This document shows, piece after piece, positions 31,248-39,967 of a stretch of 64,000 nt of DNA (position 1 is the first letter of the stretch; every line of letters begins with the position of its first letter). The translations under genes were made by a program, and so were the position numbers. Location: assembly GCF_963677035.1 (NCBI RefSeq), contig NZ_OY781472.1, positions 3,191,658-3,255,657 on the forward strand, written 5' to 3'. The stretch comes from an uncultured Hyphomonas sp. Lineage in GTDB: Bacteria; Pseudomonadota; Alphaproteobacteria; Caulobacterales; Hyphomonadaceae. The notes under the pieces were generated by a model. The model saw only the letters and a program-made list of their open reading frames with translations, was not told where the DNA came from and did no database searches.

Positions 31248-33323
31248 CTACTCCGCTGCTACCGGAGTGTCCAGCGCTGTCGCCAGCGCAGAGCATTCCG
31301 CCATGGTTTTCGATGCCCGGGCGACCGGATTTGTCAGATAAAAGTCCCCGATCACCGGCTTGAACGGCGCGCCGGAGAGGCTGCCGGTCCCTTCCGGAAC
31401 CGTCTTGAGTGCCTCAACGCCTGCCGCGCCCGGGGCATAGCCAATCCCCGCAAATGCTTCATTTTCCCGCAGGCCTTCGCGCAGAGCGTCGACCGTATCG
31501 TAAGGCAGCGTCTTGCCCATCACGTCAGACAGAGCACGGAAGATCGCCCAGCCCTCGCGGGCCTCGCCTTTCGGCTGGACGGCCCTCGACGTGACCTGCA
31601 CACGGCCTTCGGTGTTCACGAAGGTCGCGGCCATCTCGGTGTAAGCGGCCGACGGCAGGATAATGTCTGCACGGGCGGCCCCGGCATCGCCGTGCGAGCC
31701 GACATAGATGACCGTCGCACCCGTCGTCTTCGACAGATCCGCTTCGTCGGCGCCGAGCAGCACGATCGTCTCCATGCCGCCGCCGAGGATCCCCGCCGTT
31801 GCTTCGCCGCCCTCTCCCGGCACGAAGCCGGTGTCCAGGGCGCCAACGCGGCCGGCTGCATTGTGAAGCACGCCGAAGCCTGCCCAGTCGTCAGCAATCG
31901 CGCCGGTCTCATTGGCCAGCTTGATCGCGGCGGCCAGCACGGCGTCGCCATCTTCATGCATCAGGGCCCCTTCGCCGAGCACGATCATCGGGCGCTTGGC
32001 GCCTTTCAGGAACTCAGCGGTTTCGGCCTTGTTCAGCGCGTCTGCGCTGTTGCCAAGATGGGTGTATTTGTAGGTCAGGTCCGCCGCTTCGCCGATCATG
32101 GCGACTTTCAGGTCAGCCCAGAGCCAGGTCTTGCGGATACGCGCGTTCCAGACAGCGGCCTCAACGCGCGGATTGACACCGACGAGCAGCAGCGCGTCCG
32201 CCTCTTCCACACCGGCCAGCGTCGGGTTCAGAATGTAATGCTCGCGCACGCCATCGGTGCCATATTTCGCGCCAGCCGGACGGCAGTCAGTATTCTGCAC
32301 GCCAAGCGAGCGGAACAGATCCAGCGCAGCCTTGGCCTGTTCGACTTCGATCAGGTCGCCGGCAACAACACCGATCTTGTCAGCAGGTTTCGACAGGGCC
32401 TCTTTCGCGGCCACAAAGGCTTCGCTCCAGGTCGCCGGTTTCAGACGGCCATCGACGCGGACATAAGGCGTATCGAGACGCTGGCGGGCGAGCCCATCCC
32501 ACACGAAGCGGGATTTGTCGGACAGCCACTCCTCGTTAATTTCCTCGTTCACTTCCGGCATGATGCGCATCACGCCATCGCCTTTGGCATCGACGCGGAT
32601 CGAGGCGCCCATGGCGTCCATCACGTCGATGGAAGACGTCTTGCGCAGCTCCCAGGGGCGCGCATTGAACGCGTAGGGCTTCGAGGTCAGCGCGCCGACC
32701 GGGCAAAGGTCGATCACGTTGCCGGACAGCTCAGATGTCAGATTTTTCTCGAGATAGGTCGTGATCTCGGCGCTCTCACCGCGCGAGATCATGCCGATCT
32801 CTTCCACGCCGCCGACTTCAGCCACGAAGCGGACGCAGCGCGTGCACTGGATGCAGCGGGTCATGATCGTCTTGACCAGCGGGCCCATATTCTTGTCTTC
32901 GACGGCGCGCTTGTTTTCTTCGTAGCGGCTGCCGGAACGGCCATAGGCCACGGCCTGGTCCTGCAGGTCGCATTCGCCACCCTGGTCGCAGATCGGGCAG
33001 TCCAGCGGGTGGTTGATGAGCAGGAACTCCATCACCCCGTTGCGGGCCTTCTCGACATAGTCGCCCTTGGTGCGGATGTTCGGCGCGGAACCATCGCGGT
33101 TCGGACGCATGTCGCCCACGGTCTGCGCGCAGGACGCAATCGGCTTCGGTGCGCCTTCCCACTCGACGAGGCACATGCGGCAGTTGCCCGCCACGGACAG
33201 GCGCTCGTGATAGCAGAAGCGCGGAATTTCGGCGCCAGCCGCCTCACACGCCTGCATAAGCGTGTAGGACTTCGGAACCTCGATTTCCTTGCCGTCGATA
33301 TTGATTTTAAACAGATCGGACAT
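31248..33323 (-). CDS. nuoG: NADH-quinone oxidoreductase subunit G
   Basis: 691 residues, the alphaproteobacterial/mitochondrial length (E. coli has about 908). The N-terminal [2Fe-2S] domain has Cys37, Cys48, Cys51 and Cys65. A His/Cys cluster follows ([18 protein letters not shown]), then two more Cys motifs ([10 protein letters not shown]) and a molybdopterin-like domain that no longer binds the cofactor in this family. It carries several Fe-S clusters between NuoF/E and NuoI. Confidence 0.97.
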   Translation of the reverse strand: MSDLFKINIDGKEIEVPKSYTLMQACEAAGAEIPRFCYHERLSVAGNCRMCLVEWEGAPKPIASCAQTVGDMRPNRDGSAPNIRTKGDYVEKARNGVMEFLLINHPLDCPICDQGGECDLQDQAVAYGRSGSRYEENKRAVEDKNMGPLVKTIMTRCIQCTRCVRFVAEVGGVEEIGMISRGESAEITTYLEKNLTSELSGNVIDLCPVGALTSKPYAFNARPWELRKTSSIDVMDAMGASIRVDAKGDGVMRIMPEVNEEINEEWLSDKSRFVWDGLARQRLDTPYVRVDGRLKPATWSEAFVAAKEALSKPADKIGVVAGDLIEVEQAKAALDLFRSLGVQNTDCRPAGAKYGTDGVREHYILNPTLAGVEEADALLLVGVNPRVEAAVWNARIRKTWLWADLKVAMIGEAADLTYKYTHLGNSADALNKAETAEFLKGAKRPMIVLGEGALMHEDGDAVLAAAIKLANETGAIADDWAGFGVLHNAAGRVGALDTGFVPGEGGEATAGILGGGMETIVLLGADEADLSKTTGATVIYVGSHGDAGAARADIILPSAAYTEMAATFVNTEGRVQVTSRAVQPKGEAREGWAIFRALSDVMGKTLPYDTVDALREGLRENEAFAGIGYAPGAAGVEALKTVPEGTGSLSGAPFKPVIGDFYLTNPVARASKTMAECSALATALDTPVAAE

Positions 33324-33329
33324 GGACCT

Positions 33330-34634
33330 CTACTCCGCCGCGACGACTGCGCCCTGCACCATGGCGCGCGGCAGTCTGTACTGGTTGATGCGGTCTTCGA
33401 TTTCTGGCCGGAAGTGACGGATCAGGCCCTGGATCGGCCAGGCCGCTGCGTCGCCGAGGGCGCAGATCGTGTGACCTTCCACCTGCTTGGTCACGTCCAG
33501 CAGCGTGTCGATCTCGTCATGCTCAGCTTCGCCCTTCGCCATGCGCTCCATCACGCGCCACATCCAGCCGGTGCCTTCCCGGCACGGCGTGCACTGGCCG
33601 CAGGATTCGTGCTTGTAGAAGTAAGCGAGACGGGCAACCGCCTTGATCAGGTCGGCGTCCTTGTCCATCACGATTACAGCCGCCGTGCCGAGACCGGACT
33701 TCAGATCCCGCAGCGTGTCGAAGTCCATATAGGCGTCCATGATCTGCTCGGCCGGAACCATCGGCACCGACGATCCACCGGGGATCACGGCCTTCAGGTT
33801 TTCCCAGCCACCACGGATGCCGCCGCAATGGGTGTCGATCAGATCACGGAAGGTGATCGACATCTCTTCTTCGACATTGCACGGCTTGTTCACGTGGCCG
33901 GAGATGCAGAACAGCTTGGTGCCGGTATTGTTCGGGCGGCCGAAGCCCGCGAACCATTCGGCGCCGCGGCGCAGGATCGTGCCGGCAACGGCGATCGATT
34001 CCACATTGTTCACGGTCGTCGGGCAACCATAGAGACCGGCATTGGCCGGGAATGGCGGCTTCAGGCGCGGCTGGCCCTTCTTGCCTTCAAGGCTTTCGAG
34101 CAGAGCCGTTTCTTCGCCGCAGATATAAGCGCCGGCGCCGTGGTGGACGTAGAGATCGAAATCCCAGCCGTTCACATTGTCCTGGCCGATCAGCTTCGCC
34201 TCATAGGCTTCCTTGACGGCCTTTTCGAGCGCGTGGCGCTCATTGATGTATTCGCCGCGCAGGTAGACGTAGCATTTGTGCGCCCGCATCGCGCGAGAGG
34301 CGATCATGCAGCCTTCGATCAGCAGATGCGGATCATGGCGCATGATTTCGCGGTCTTTGCATGTGCCGGGCTCAGACTCGTCGGCATTGACGACGAGATA
34401 GTGCGGACGGTCGCGCTCTTCCTTCGGCATGAAAGTCCATTTCAGGCCGGTCGGGAAGCCAGCGCCACCACGGCCGCGAAGGCCGGACGCCTTGATCTGG
34501 TCGCAGATCCAATCCGGTCCCTGTTCCAGGATTTCCCGGGTCAGGTGCCATGCACCGCGCTTCTTCGCCGCGTCGAGTTCGGGCGAATGATGACCGTACA
34601 GGTTCGTGAAGATGCGATCCTTGTCCTGCAGCAT
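33330..34634 (-). CDS. nuoF: NADH-quinone oxidoreductase subunit F
   Basis: 434 residues. It binds FMN and NADH and oxidises NADH. The NADH/FMN motif [10 protein letters not shown], the FMN contact [15 protein letters not shown] and the [4Fe-4S] N3 motif [12 protein letters not shown] are all present. It partners with NuoE and lies three bases after it. Standard length. Confidence 0.98.
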   Translation of the reverse strand: MLQDKDRIFTNLYGHHSPELDAAKKRGAWHLTREILEQGPDWICDQIKASGLRGRGGAGFPTGLKWTFMPKEERDRPHYLVVNADESEPGTCKDREIMRHDPHLLIEGCMIASRAMRAHKCYVYLRGEYINERHALEKAVKEAYEAKLIGQDNVNGWDFDLYVHHGAGAYICGEETALLESLEGKKGQPRLKPPFPANAGLYGCPTTVNNVESIAVAGTILRRGAEWFAGFGRPNNTGTKLFCISGHVNKPCNVEEEMSITFRDLIDTHCGGIRGGWENLKAVIPGGSSVPMVPAEQIMDAYMDFDTLRDLKSGLGTAAVIVMDKDADLIKAVARLAYFYKHESCGQCTPCREGTGWMWRVMERMAKGEAEHDEIDTLLDVTKQVEGHTICALGDAAAWPIQGLIRHFRPEIEDRINQYRLPRAMVQGAVVAAE

Positions 34635-34637
34635 GGC

Positions 34638-35726
34638 TCAGTCCTCATCTTCCTGGCTGGAGGGGACATCGCCCGCATCCACGCGCTTGGAGAATTCCGT
34701 TTCGCCGCCCTCGGCGAGCGTCTTCGCCTGGGCAATCCAGTCTTCGCGCTCGATCCGCCCGGGGAAGCTCATGAAGTCTTCGACCCAGTCGACATTTTCC
34801 GTCGTCCACTCGGCGATCTGCTTGAACGTATAGATGCCAAGCTCGTTGAGCGCGTCTTCATTCTTCGGGCCGATGCCCTTGATGCGCTTCAGGTCATCAT
34901 AGGAGGCCGGATCGATTGTCACGGCCGCCGGACGTTCGCCCGTCTCGGCCTTCTTGCCTGTATCGATGAGAGTCGTCTTCGTGTTGGAGGCGACCGGCTC
35001 TTCGCGTTTCGTGTTGGTCGGGGCCGCGGCCTCGGGCTTGCCTGCAGCTTCAGCTTCCGAAGGCTCAGGCTCGTCGGATGGCAGGTTCGGCAGCTTGGTG
35101 ATGGCGTTCTTGCTGCCATCGAAGAGGGCCGGATCGGTCAGCGTGGTTGCGCCGCCTTCCGGCGCGCTGTTCACGCGGTCGATCTGCGGACCCGGCGCAA
35201 CATCGACACCATTCTTCAGCTTGCCGAGAATTTGCGACAGCGTTTCCGGCGTCAGGTCTTCGTAATAGTCGTCATTGATCTGCACCATCGGTGCATTCAC
35301 GCAGGCGCCGAGGCACTCGACCTCTTCCCAGGAAAGGCGGCCATCGTCGGTGACATACATGATGTCGCCGATTTCCTGCTGGCAGACTTCCTTCAGCTTG
35401 TCAGCCCCGCGCAGCTGGCACGGCGTGGTGCCACAAAGCTGGACGTGGAATTTGCCGACCGGCTGGAGACGGAACATCGTGTAGAAGGTCGCGACCTCGT
35501 AAACGCGGATATACGGCATTTCCAGCCGGTCCGCGACTTCGCGCATGGCCGGCTCGGACAGCCAGCCATCATTGTCCTTCTGGGCAAGCCACAGCATGGG
35601 GATGACGGCCGAACGCTGCTTTTCTGCCGGATACTTGTTCCGCCAGAAGGCAATCTTCTCTTCCGTTTCCGGCTTGAAGGCGAATGTATCGCCACCAGCC
35701 TCAAGATCAAAACGGCGCAGTGCCAC
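34638..35726 (-). CDS. nuoE: NADH-quinone oxidoreductase subunit E with C-terminal HhH extension
   Basis: 362 residues, more than twice E. coli NuoE (166). Residues 1-175 are the thioredoxin-like [2Fe-2S] domain with Cys98, Cys103, Cys138 and Cys142 (cluster N1a). Residues 176-270 are a low-complexity Pro/Glu/Ala linker. Residues 275-335 form a helix-hairpin-helix-like domain (LKRIKGIGPKNEDALNELGI), similar to extensions seen in other alphaproteobacterial NuoE and ribosomal-type HhH domains. The GTG start at 35724-35726 overlaps the micro-ORF stop (TAGTG), with GGAAGG upstream. The extension's function is unknown. Confidence 0.95.
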   Translation of the reverse strand: MALRRFDLEAGGDTFAFKPETEEKIAFWRNKYPAEKQRSAVIPMLWLAQKDNDGWLSEPAMREVADRLEMPYIRVYEVATFYTMFRLQPVGKFHVQLCGTTPCQLRGADKLKEVCQQEIGDIMYVTDDGRLSWEEVECLGACVNAPMVQINDDYYEDLTPETLSQILGKLKNGVDVAPGPQIDRVNSAPEGGATTLTDPALFDGSKNAITKLPNLPSDEPEPSEAEAAGKPEAAAPTNTKREEPVASNTKTTLIDTGKKAETGERPAAVTIDPASYDDLKRIKGIGPKNEDALNELGIYTFKQIAEWTTENVDWVEDFMSFPGRIEREDWIAQAKTLAEGGETEFSKRVDAGDVPSSQEDED

Positions 35727-35797
35727 TACTCGATCCTTCCTGCATAAAACGTTTCTGCTTCACCCTTGGCCGGATGAATGACTTTTCCAGCGGACAT
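35726..35797 (-). CDS. 23-residue micro-ORF coupled to both nuoD and nuoE
   Basis: The ATG (35795-35797) overlaps the nuoD stop as TGATG and the TAG (35726-35728) overlaps the nuoE GTG as TAGTG. All of the otherwise unassigned nuoD-nuoE gap is therefore one open frame. The peptide begins [20 protein letters not shown] and ends RIE; it is soluble and mildly basic in its first half, with no membrane helix. The nuoE ribosome site GGAAGG lies inside it. It could be a real small subunit, a coupling leader, or chance. I recognise no family. Confidence 0.45.
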   Translation of the reverse strand: MSAGKVIHPAKGEAETFYAGRIE

Positions 35798-37002
35798 CAG
35801 CGGTCGATCTCCCCGAACACGATGTCGAGCGAACCGAGGATCGCGGACACGTCAGCCAGCATGTATCCCCGGCACAAATGGTCCATCGCCTGAAGATGCG
35901 GATAGCCCGGAGCACGGATCTTCGCCCGGTACGGCCGGTTGGTGCCATCAGAGACAAGGTACACACCGAACTCGCCCTTCGGCGCTTCGATGGCGGCGTA
36001 GGTCTCACCTTCCGGCACGTGGAAGCCTTCGGTGTACAGCTTGAAGTGATGGATCAGCGCTTCCATCGAGTTTTTCATCTCGGCGCGGCGCGGCGGCGAG
36101 ACTTTCGACCCCTTCAGCAGGACCGGCCCCGGCCCTTCGCGGTTCATGATCTCGATGCATTGCTGCATGATCTTGGTCGACTCGCGCATCTCTTCCATGC
36201 GGCAGACATAACGGTCGTAATTGTCGCCGTTCTTGCCAACGGGAATCTTGAAGTCGAGTTCGGAGTAGCACTCATAGGGCTGGGCGCGGCGCAGGTCCCA
36301 GGCATAGCCGGACCCGCGAACCATCACGCCGGAGAAGCCCCAGTCCATGATCGTCTTCTCGTCCACGATGCCGATATCGACATTCCGCTGCTTGAAGATG
36401 CGGTTTTCGGTGACGAGGCCTTCAAGCTGGTCCAGCTTGCCGGGGAAGTGTTCGCACCATTCCGAAATATCGTCGAGCAGCGCCTGCGGCAGGTCCTGGT
36501 GGACACCGCCCGGGCGGAAAAAGGCTGCGTGCATCCGGCTGCCCGAGGCGCGTTCGTAGAAGACGCAGAGCTTCTCGCGTTCTTCGAAGGCCCAGGTGAT
36601 CGGCGTCAGCGCACCGACGTCCAGCACCTGCGAGCCGATGTTCAGCAGGTGAGACATGATGCGGCCAAGCTCGGAATAGAGAACGCGGATCAGGCTGCCG
36701 CGGCGCGGCGGCTCAATGCCCAGCAGCTTTTCGATCGCCAGGCACCAGGCGTGCTCCTGGTTCATCGGCGCGCAGTAATCCAGCCGGTCGAAATACGGCA
36801 TGCCCTGCAGGAAGGTCTTGTATTCGATCAGCTTCTCGGTGCCGCGGTGCAGCAGGCCGATATGCGGGTCGACGCGCGTGACGATCTCGCCGTCGAGGTC
36901 GAGGATCATACGCAGCACGCCGTGGGCCGCCGGGTGCTGAGGCCCGAAGTTCAGCGTGAACTTGCGGTCTTCCATTTCGGAGATGTGAGCGGTGTCAGCC
37001 AT
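35797..37002 (-). CDS. nuoD: NADH-quinone oxidoreductase subunit D
   Basis: 401 residues starting [20 protein letters not shown]. The ten-codon extension seen upstream is basic, overlaps nuoC and is unlikely. The 49-kDa subunit lines the quinone site: [12 protein letters not shown] near the start has the conserved His, and [27 protein letters not shown] and the C-terminal DIVFGEIDR are standard. Four bases separate it from nuoC. Its TGA overlaps the ATG of the micro-ORF. Confidence 0.97.
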   Translation of the reverse strand: MADTAHISEMEDRKFTLNFGPQHPAAHGVLRMILDLDGEIVTRVDPHIGLLHRGTEKLIEYKTFLQGMPYFDRLDYCAPMNQEHAWCLAIEKLLGIEPPRRGSLIRVLYSELGRIMSHLLNIGSQVLDVGALTPITWAFEEREKLCVFYERASGSRMHAAFFRPGGVHQDLPQALLDDISEWCEHFPGKLDQLEGLVTENRIFKQRNVDIGIVDEKTIMDWGFSGVMVRGSGYAWDLRRAQPYECYSELDFKIPVGKNGDNYDRYVCRMEEMRESTKIMQQCIEIMNREGPGPVLLKGSKVSPPRRAEMKNSMEALIHHFKLYTEGFHVPEGETYAAIEAPKGEFGVYLVSDGTNRPYRAKIRAPGYPHLQAMDHLCRGYMLADVSAILGSLDIVFGEIDR

Positions 37003-37006
37003 TGTC

Positions 37007-37627
37007 TTACGACTCCGTCGCTTTCTCATCACCCGGGATCTGGGCAGTCATGCCCTCCCATGGGGATAGGAAGTCAAAGTTGCGGAATTCCTGAACCAGC
37101 TGCACCGGCTCGTAGACCACTTTCTTTTCGAGGTCGTCATAGCGGACTTCGTAATTGCCGGTCAGCGGGAAGTCCTTGCGCAGCGGATAGCCCTCGAAGC
37201 CATAGTCCGTCAGAATCCGGCGCAGGTCCGGGTGATCGGCGAACTGGATGCCATACATGTCGAAGGCTTCGCGCTCGAACCAGTTGGCAGCCGGCCATAC
37301 GGCGCAGGCGCTCGGCACGGCCGTGTCTTCATCCGTCGACACACGCACCCGGACGCGATGGTTCAGGTGCATGGACAGGAGATGGTAGACCACTTCGAAA
37401 CGCTCGCCACGCTCCGGATAGTCAACGCCGCAGATATCGACCAGCGTCTCGAAATCGCATTGTGGATCTTCGCGCAGGAAGCGGAGCAGCCCCACGACAT
37501 GATCGCGCTCGGCCATAACGACCAGCTCGTCCATATTGATGTGGAAGCTCTTCACCGCATCCGCGCGCGCAGCAGAAATATGCTCGCCGAGATCCTTGAG
37601 GGCGTCGATGGCATCCTGGTTCAGCAT
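37007..37627 (-). CDS. nuoC: NADH-quinone oxidoreductase subunit C
   Basis: 206 residues of the 30-kDa subunit, with the signature [22 protein letters not shown] and the C-terminal [26 protein letters not shown], followed by [13 protein letters not shown]. NuoC and NuoD are separate genes, as in alphaproteobacteria and mitochondria, and unlike the E. coli fusion. Nine bases after nuoB. Confidence 0.97.
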   Translation of the reverse strand: MLNQDAIDALKDLGEHISAARADAVKSFHINMDELVVMAERDHVVGLLRFLREDPQCDFETLVDICGVDYPERGERFEVVYHLLSMHLNHRVRVRVSTDEDTAVPSACAVWPAANWFEREAFDMYGIQFADHPDLRRILTDYGFEGYPLRKDFPLTGNYEVRYDDLEKKVVYEPVQLVQEFRNFDFLSPWEGMTAQIPGDEKATES

Positions 37628-37636
37628 GTCTTTCCC

Positions 37637-38206
37637 CTAGCGCTCCAGTGAGCCTTCCCGGCGGATCTTCTTCTGCAGCTGCAGGAAGCCGTACACGAGA
37701 GCCTCAGCGGTGGGCGGGCAGCCCGGAATATATATGTCGACCGGCACAATCCGGTCACAGCCACGCACAACGCTGTAGCTGTAATGATAATAGCCGCCGC
37801 CATTGGCACAGCTGCCCATCGAGATCACGTAGCGCGGCTCCGGCATCTGGTCGTAAACCTTGCGCAGCGCCGGGGCCATCTTGTTGGTCAGCGTGCCCGC
37901 AACGATCATCACATCCGACTGGCGGGGTGAACCGCGCGGCGCCATGCCGAAACGCTCAAGGTCGTAGCGCGGGTTACCCGCGTGCATCATTTCAACGGCG
38001 CAGCAGGCGAGACCAAAGGTCATCCACATCAGCGAGCCGGTGCGCGCCCAGGCAATCAGGTCATCAGCCGCGGCCGTGAAATAGCCCTTGTCTGCCAGCT
38101 GGTCGGACAGGCCCGAATAGAACGGATCGTCCTGACCGGGCTTGAAACCGCCTTCGACACCCGACCGGGCGCCGCCAAGGGCGTATGTCTTGAACTCTTC
38201 GGCCAT
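37637..38206 (-). CDS. nuoB: NADH-quinone oxidoreductase subunit B
   Basis: 189 residues starting [12 protein letters not shown]. The ATG at 38204-38206 overlaps the nuoA stop (TAATG); ten upstream codons are ignored. It carries the terminal cluster N2, with ligands Cys68 and Cys69 (adjacent), Cys133 (SMGSCANGG) and Cys163 ([10 protein letters not shown]). It reduces ubiquinone together with NuoD and NuoH. Confidence 0.97.
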   Translation of the reverse strand: MAEEFKTYALGGARSGVEGGFKPGQDDPFYSGLSDQLADKGYFTAAADDLIAWARTGSLMWMTFGLACCAVEMMHAGNPRYDLERFGMAPRGSPRQSDVMIVAGTLTNKMAPALRKVYDQMPEPRYVISMGSCANGGGYYHYSYSVVRGCDRIVPVDIYIPGCPPTAEALVYGFLQLQKKIRREGSLER

Positions 38207-38580
38207 TATTCCCACTCCAGCGCGCCGCGGCGCCATTCGTAGATGAAGCCAACGGTCAGAACGCCAAGAAAGACGACCATCGACCAGAAGCCAAGCAGAC
38301 CGATCTTGCCCAGGCTGATTGCCCAGGGGAACAGGAAGGCCACTTCAAGGTCAAAGATGATGAACAGGATGGCGACCAGGTAGAACCGGACGTCAAACTT
38401 CATGCGGGCGTCGTCGAAAGCGTTGAAACCGCACTCATAGGCGGAGTTTTTCTCGGGGTCGGGCTCGGACGGTGCGAGCAGCAGTGAACCAACGATGAAA
38501 AGGCCCGAAATCGCGGCACCGATCACCAGAAAAATGATGACCGGTAGATAGTCGAGCGCCAGCCGTTCGATGTCCGACAT
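38206..38580 (-). CDS. nuoA: NADH-quinone oxidoreductase subunit A
   Basis: 124 residues from [20 protein letters not shown] lies about ten bases before this ATG, whereas the longer frame adds a Pro/Arg-rich tail lacking homology. Three membrane helices and the conserved [21 protein letters not shown] loop identify it. First gene of the operon, read from the candidate promoter at 38612-38640. Confidence 0.96.
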   Translation of the reverse strand: MSDIERLALDYLPVIIFLVIGAAISGLFIVGSLLLAPSEPDPEKNSAYECGFNAFDDARMKFDVRFYLVAILFIIFDLEVAFLFPWAISLGKIGLLGFWSMVVFLGVLTVGFIYEWRRGALEWE

Positions 38581-38611
38581 GAGAGAGGGCCTCCTAGCCT
38601 GTGCTGGCGCC

Positions 38612-38651
38612 GGATTAGGACGGTTTTGCCATCCACGCAACACATCCACGC
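38612..38651 (-). promoter_or_regulatory. Candidate nuo operon promoter with a tandem 9-bp direct repeat
   Basis: On the minus strand TTGCGT (38635-38640), 17 bases, TAATCC (38612-38617) is a plausible but weak promoter, with a start near 38605 and a short leader to nuoA. The 9-mer GCGTGGATG occurs twice, at 38643-38651 and 38630-38638 (period 13). The second copy overlaps the -35 box, as a regulator site would. No known regulator consensus was recognised. Confidence 0.35.
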
Positions 38652-38663
38652 CACATAACGGTG

Positions 38664-38681
38664 AGACTTATCTTAAAGTCT
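38664..38681 (-). other. Perfect 6-bp inverted repeat upstream of the nuo promoter
   Basis: AGACTT (38664-38669) and AAGTCT (38676-38681) flank a six-base loop. There is no U tract. It may be an operator or a weak hairpin in the 3' region of the upstream transcript. Confidence 0.3.
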
Positions 38682-38698
38682 GCATTCGGCCACCTCAC

Positions 38699-38769
38699 GG
38701 GGGCAGATGTGCGGCTGTGCGTCACGGCTGACGACCCGCAATGCCTGTCCGGAAGGCAGCACTGCCCCC
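38699..38769. other. Compact three-stem foldable element (candidate structured RNA)
   Basis: Closing stem GGGGGCAG (38699-38706)/CTGCCCCC (38762-38769), 8 bp. Inside it are stem 2, TGCGG (38710-38714)/CCGCA (38736-38740), capped by CGTCA-CGGC-TGACG (38720-38733), and stem 3, TGCCT (38742-38746)/AGGCA (38754-38758). Junction strands are 3, 1 and 3 bases. It begins ten bases after the stop of the repeat-protein gene (38779) and has no U tract. It could be a 3'-UTR element, a processed small RNA, or a terminator lacking a tail. Strand is uncertain. Confidence 0.35.
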
Positions 38770-38778
38770 AAATTTCCG

Positions 38779-39735
38779 CTACTCGGGCGAAACCCCCAGC
38801 GACTCAAGGGTGCCAATGGTCAGGTATCCCGCCGGCAGGCCGTTCTTTTCCTGCCAGTCCTGCAACGCATTCTGCGTCGCCGGGCCGGAAACACCATCTG
38901 CCTCTACATTATAGCTCTTCGCGGCCAGGGCGCGCTGTACTTCGGCGATTTTGGCCTCTGTCGCGTCCGAATCGCACAGCACTTGCCGCCATTCCACGGT
39001 TCCGCCACCGGTCAGGGTGCGAGTCTCTATGGTCTTGTAGGTTGCTGGCACGACAACCGTCTCCTGTTGTTCGGGCGCCACAAGCCGCTGGACTTCTATG
39101 TCCTCGTATTCGGCCGGAATGATTTCCTCGACCACACGGGCCGGTTCACGCAGGACCTGGCGCTCAACCGTACGGATTCGGGCGGGCGTCACATGCGTTT
39201 CAACGCGTTCGGGCGATTTCAGGCGCGTCCGGCTCACCGTGTCATATTGCGCCGGAACTTCGACGCGGCGCAGCCCGTCGGCGGTTGCCGGCGGTTCAGC
39301 CCCTTCCCCCGTCTGCGGCAGGCCAGACAGCCCGGCGGCCGGCTTCCAGGTAATATAGGCCGGACGGATCATAACCCGTTCGGTAATTGTTTCGTATTCT
39401 GCAGGAATCACGACGGTTTCGGTCTGTTCCGGGACAATGAGGAGTTGTTCGGTCTCAATCTCGTAAACGGGCGGCACGACCCGGTAGGTCACCGCCTGCT
39501 CCTTCACGAGCACACGCTGGACGACCGTTTCATATGTCGCCGGAATCACACGGGCCCTTGTATGCTCAGGCTGGTCCAGAACCTGTTCGGTCCGGACTTC
39601 ATAGGTTTCCGGCATACGCACCTGCGCATAACAGGCCCCGGGTTCAGCATCGGGCGGGGCGCCCCCGGTCCCCTGCGCGGCTGCGGCGCCCGCCAGCACC
39701 AGCGAAACCGCCGACAGGGTGAGAATTCTGCTCAT
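38779..39735 (-). CDS. Secreted repeat protein with C-terminal peptidoglycan-binding domain
   Basis: 318 residues from MSRILTLSAVSLVLAGAAAA, a signal peptide; the ribosome site is AAGGGG. The body carries eight repeats opening with a P-x-x-Y-E/D-like motif (PETYE, PATYE, PPVYE, PAEYE, PAQYD, PARIR, PAEYE, PATYK). They start at residues 41, 64, 87, 110, 160, 183, 206 and 229, exactly 23 residues apart except for one 50-residue interval holding a Gly/Pro insert. Residues about 262-318 match a PG_binding_1 domain (IAEVQRALAAKSYNVEADGV, then GPATQNALQDWQ). It is probably periplasmic and cell-wall associated. The repeat family is not one I recognise. Confidence 0.8.
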   Translation of the reverse strand: MSRILTLSAVSLVLAGAAAAQGTGGAPPDAEPGACYAQVRMPETYEVRTEQVLDQPEHTRARVIPATYETVVQRVLVKEQAVTYRVVPPVYEIETEQLLIVPEQTETVVIPAEYETITERVMIRPAYITWKPAAGLSGLPQTGEGAEPPATADGLRRVEVPAQYDTVSRTRLKSPERVETHVTPARIRTVERQVLREPARVVEEIIPAEYEDIEVQRLVAPEQQETVVVPATYKTIETRTLTGGGTVEWRQVLCDSDATEAKIAEVQRALAAKSYNVEADGVSGPATQNALQDWQEKNGLPAGYLTIGTLESLGVSPE

Positions 39736-39746
39736 TCCATGTCCCC

Positions 39747-39774
39747 TTCCGGAAAGCCGCCCCTTATTCCGGAA
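39747..39774. promoter_or_regulatory. Two TTCCGGAA palindromes spaced 20 bp apart
   Basis: TTCCGGAA occurs at 39747-39754 and again at 39767-39774, each followed by A, so the sites are two helical turns apart on one face of the DNA. They lie 12-39 bases upstream of the repeat-protein start, in the 232-base divergent gap shared with purB. The rest of the gap (39775-39967) shows only the purB ribosome site AGGAA and no convincing promoter. Confidence 0.35.
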
Positions 39775-39967
39775 ACGGCAGACTGCCACCAACCTAGCCT
39801 ACGCGGAAACCAGCGGCCACTCCGTTCGCCAGAGCCCTGCAGCATGCCGTCATCTCCTGCGCCGGAGCGTCCTGTCACAGGGGGTGGCAAACCAGACGGT
39901 TCGGCGTATTAGGGGCGCGAACAAACAGGCCCGTGCTTACAGGGCCGGAACCAGCAGGAATGCGCGC

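Noticed and set aside
31236-35747. A 1503-codon open frame on the plus strand across nuoG, nuoF and nuoE
   Set aside because: It is the antisense of three clearly coding, motif-complete genes. GC-rich codons suppress stops in that antisense frame, and the predicted protein has no recognisable domain.
38742-38760. SRP RNA-like TCCGGAAGGCAGCA on the plus strand
   Set aside because: The tetraloop and 3' strand match domain IV, but the 5' side reads CCTG where the conserved CAGG should be, the full element is only 71 bases, and genomic position is not typical for ffs.
39719-39967. Upstream extension of purB by 83 codons
   Set aside because: The frame is open but lies in the divergent control region, has no homology to adenylosuccinate lyase, and the ATG at 39968 has its own ribosome site and the conserved start.
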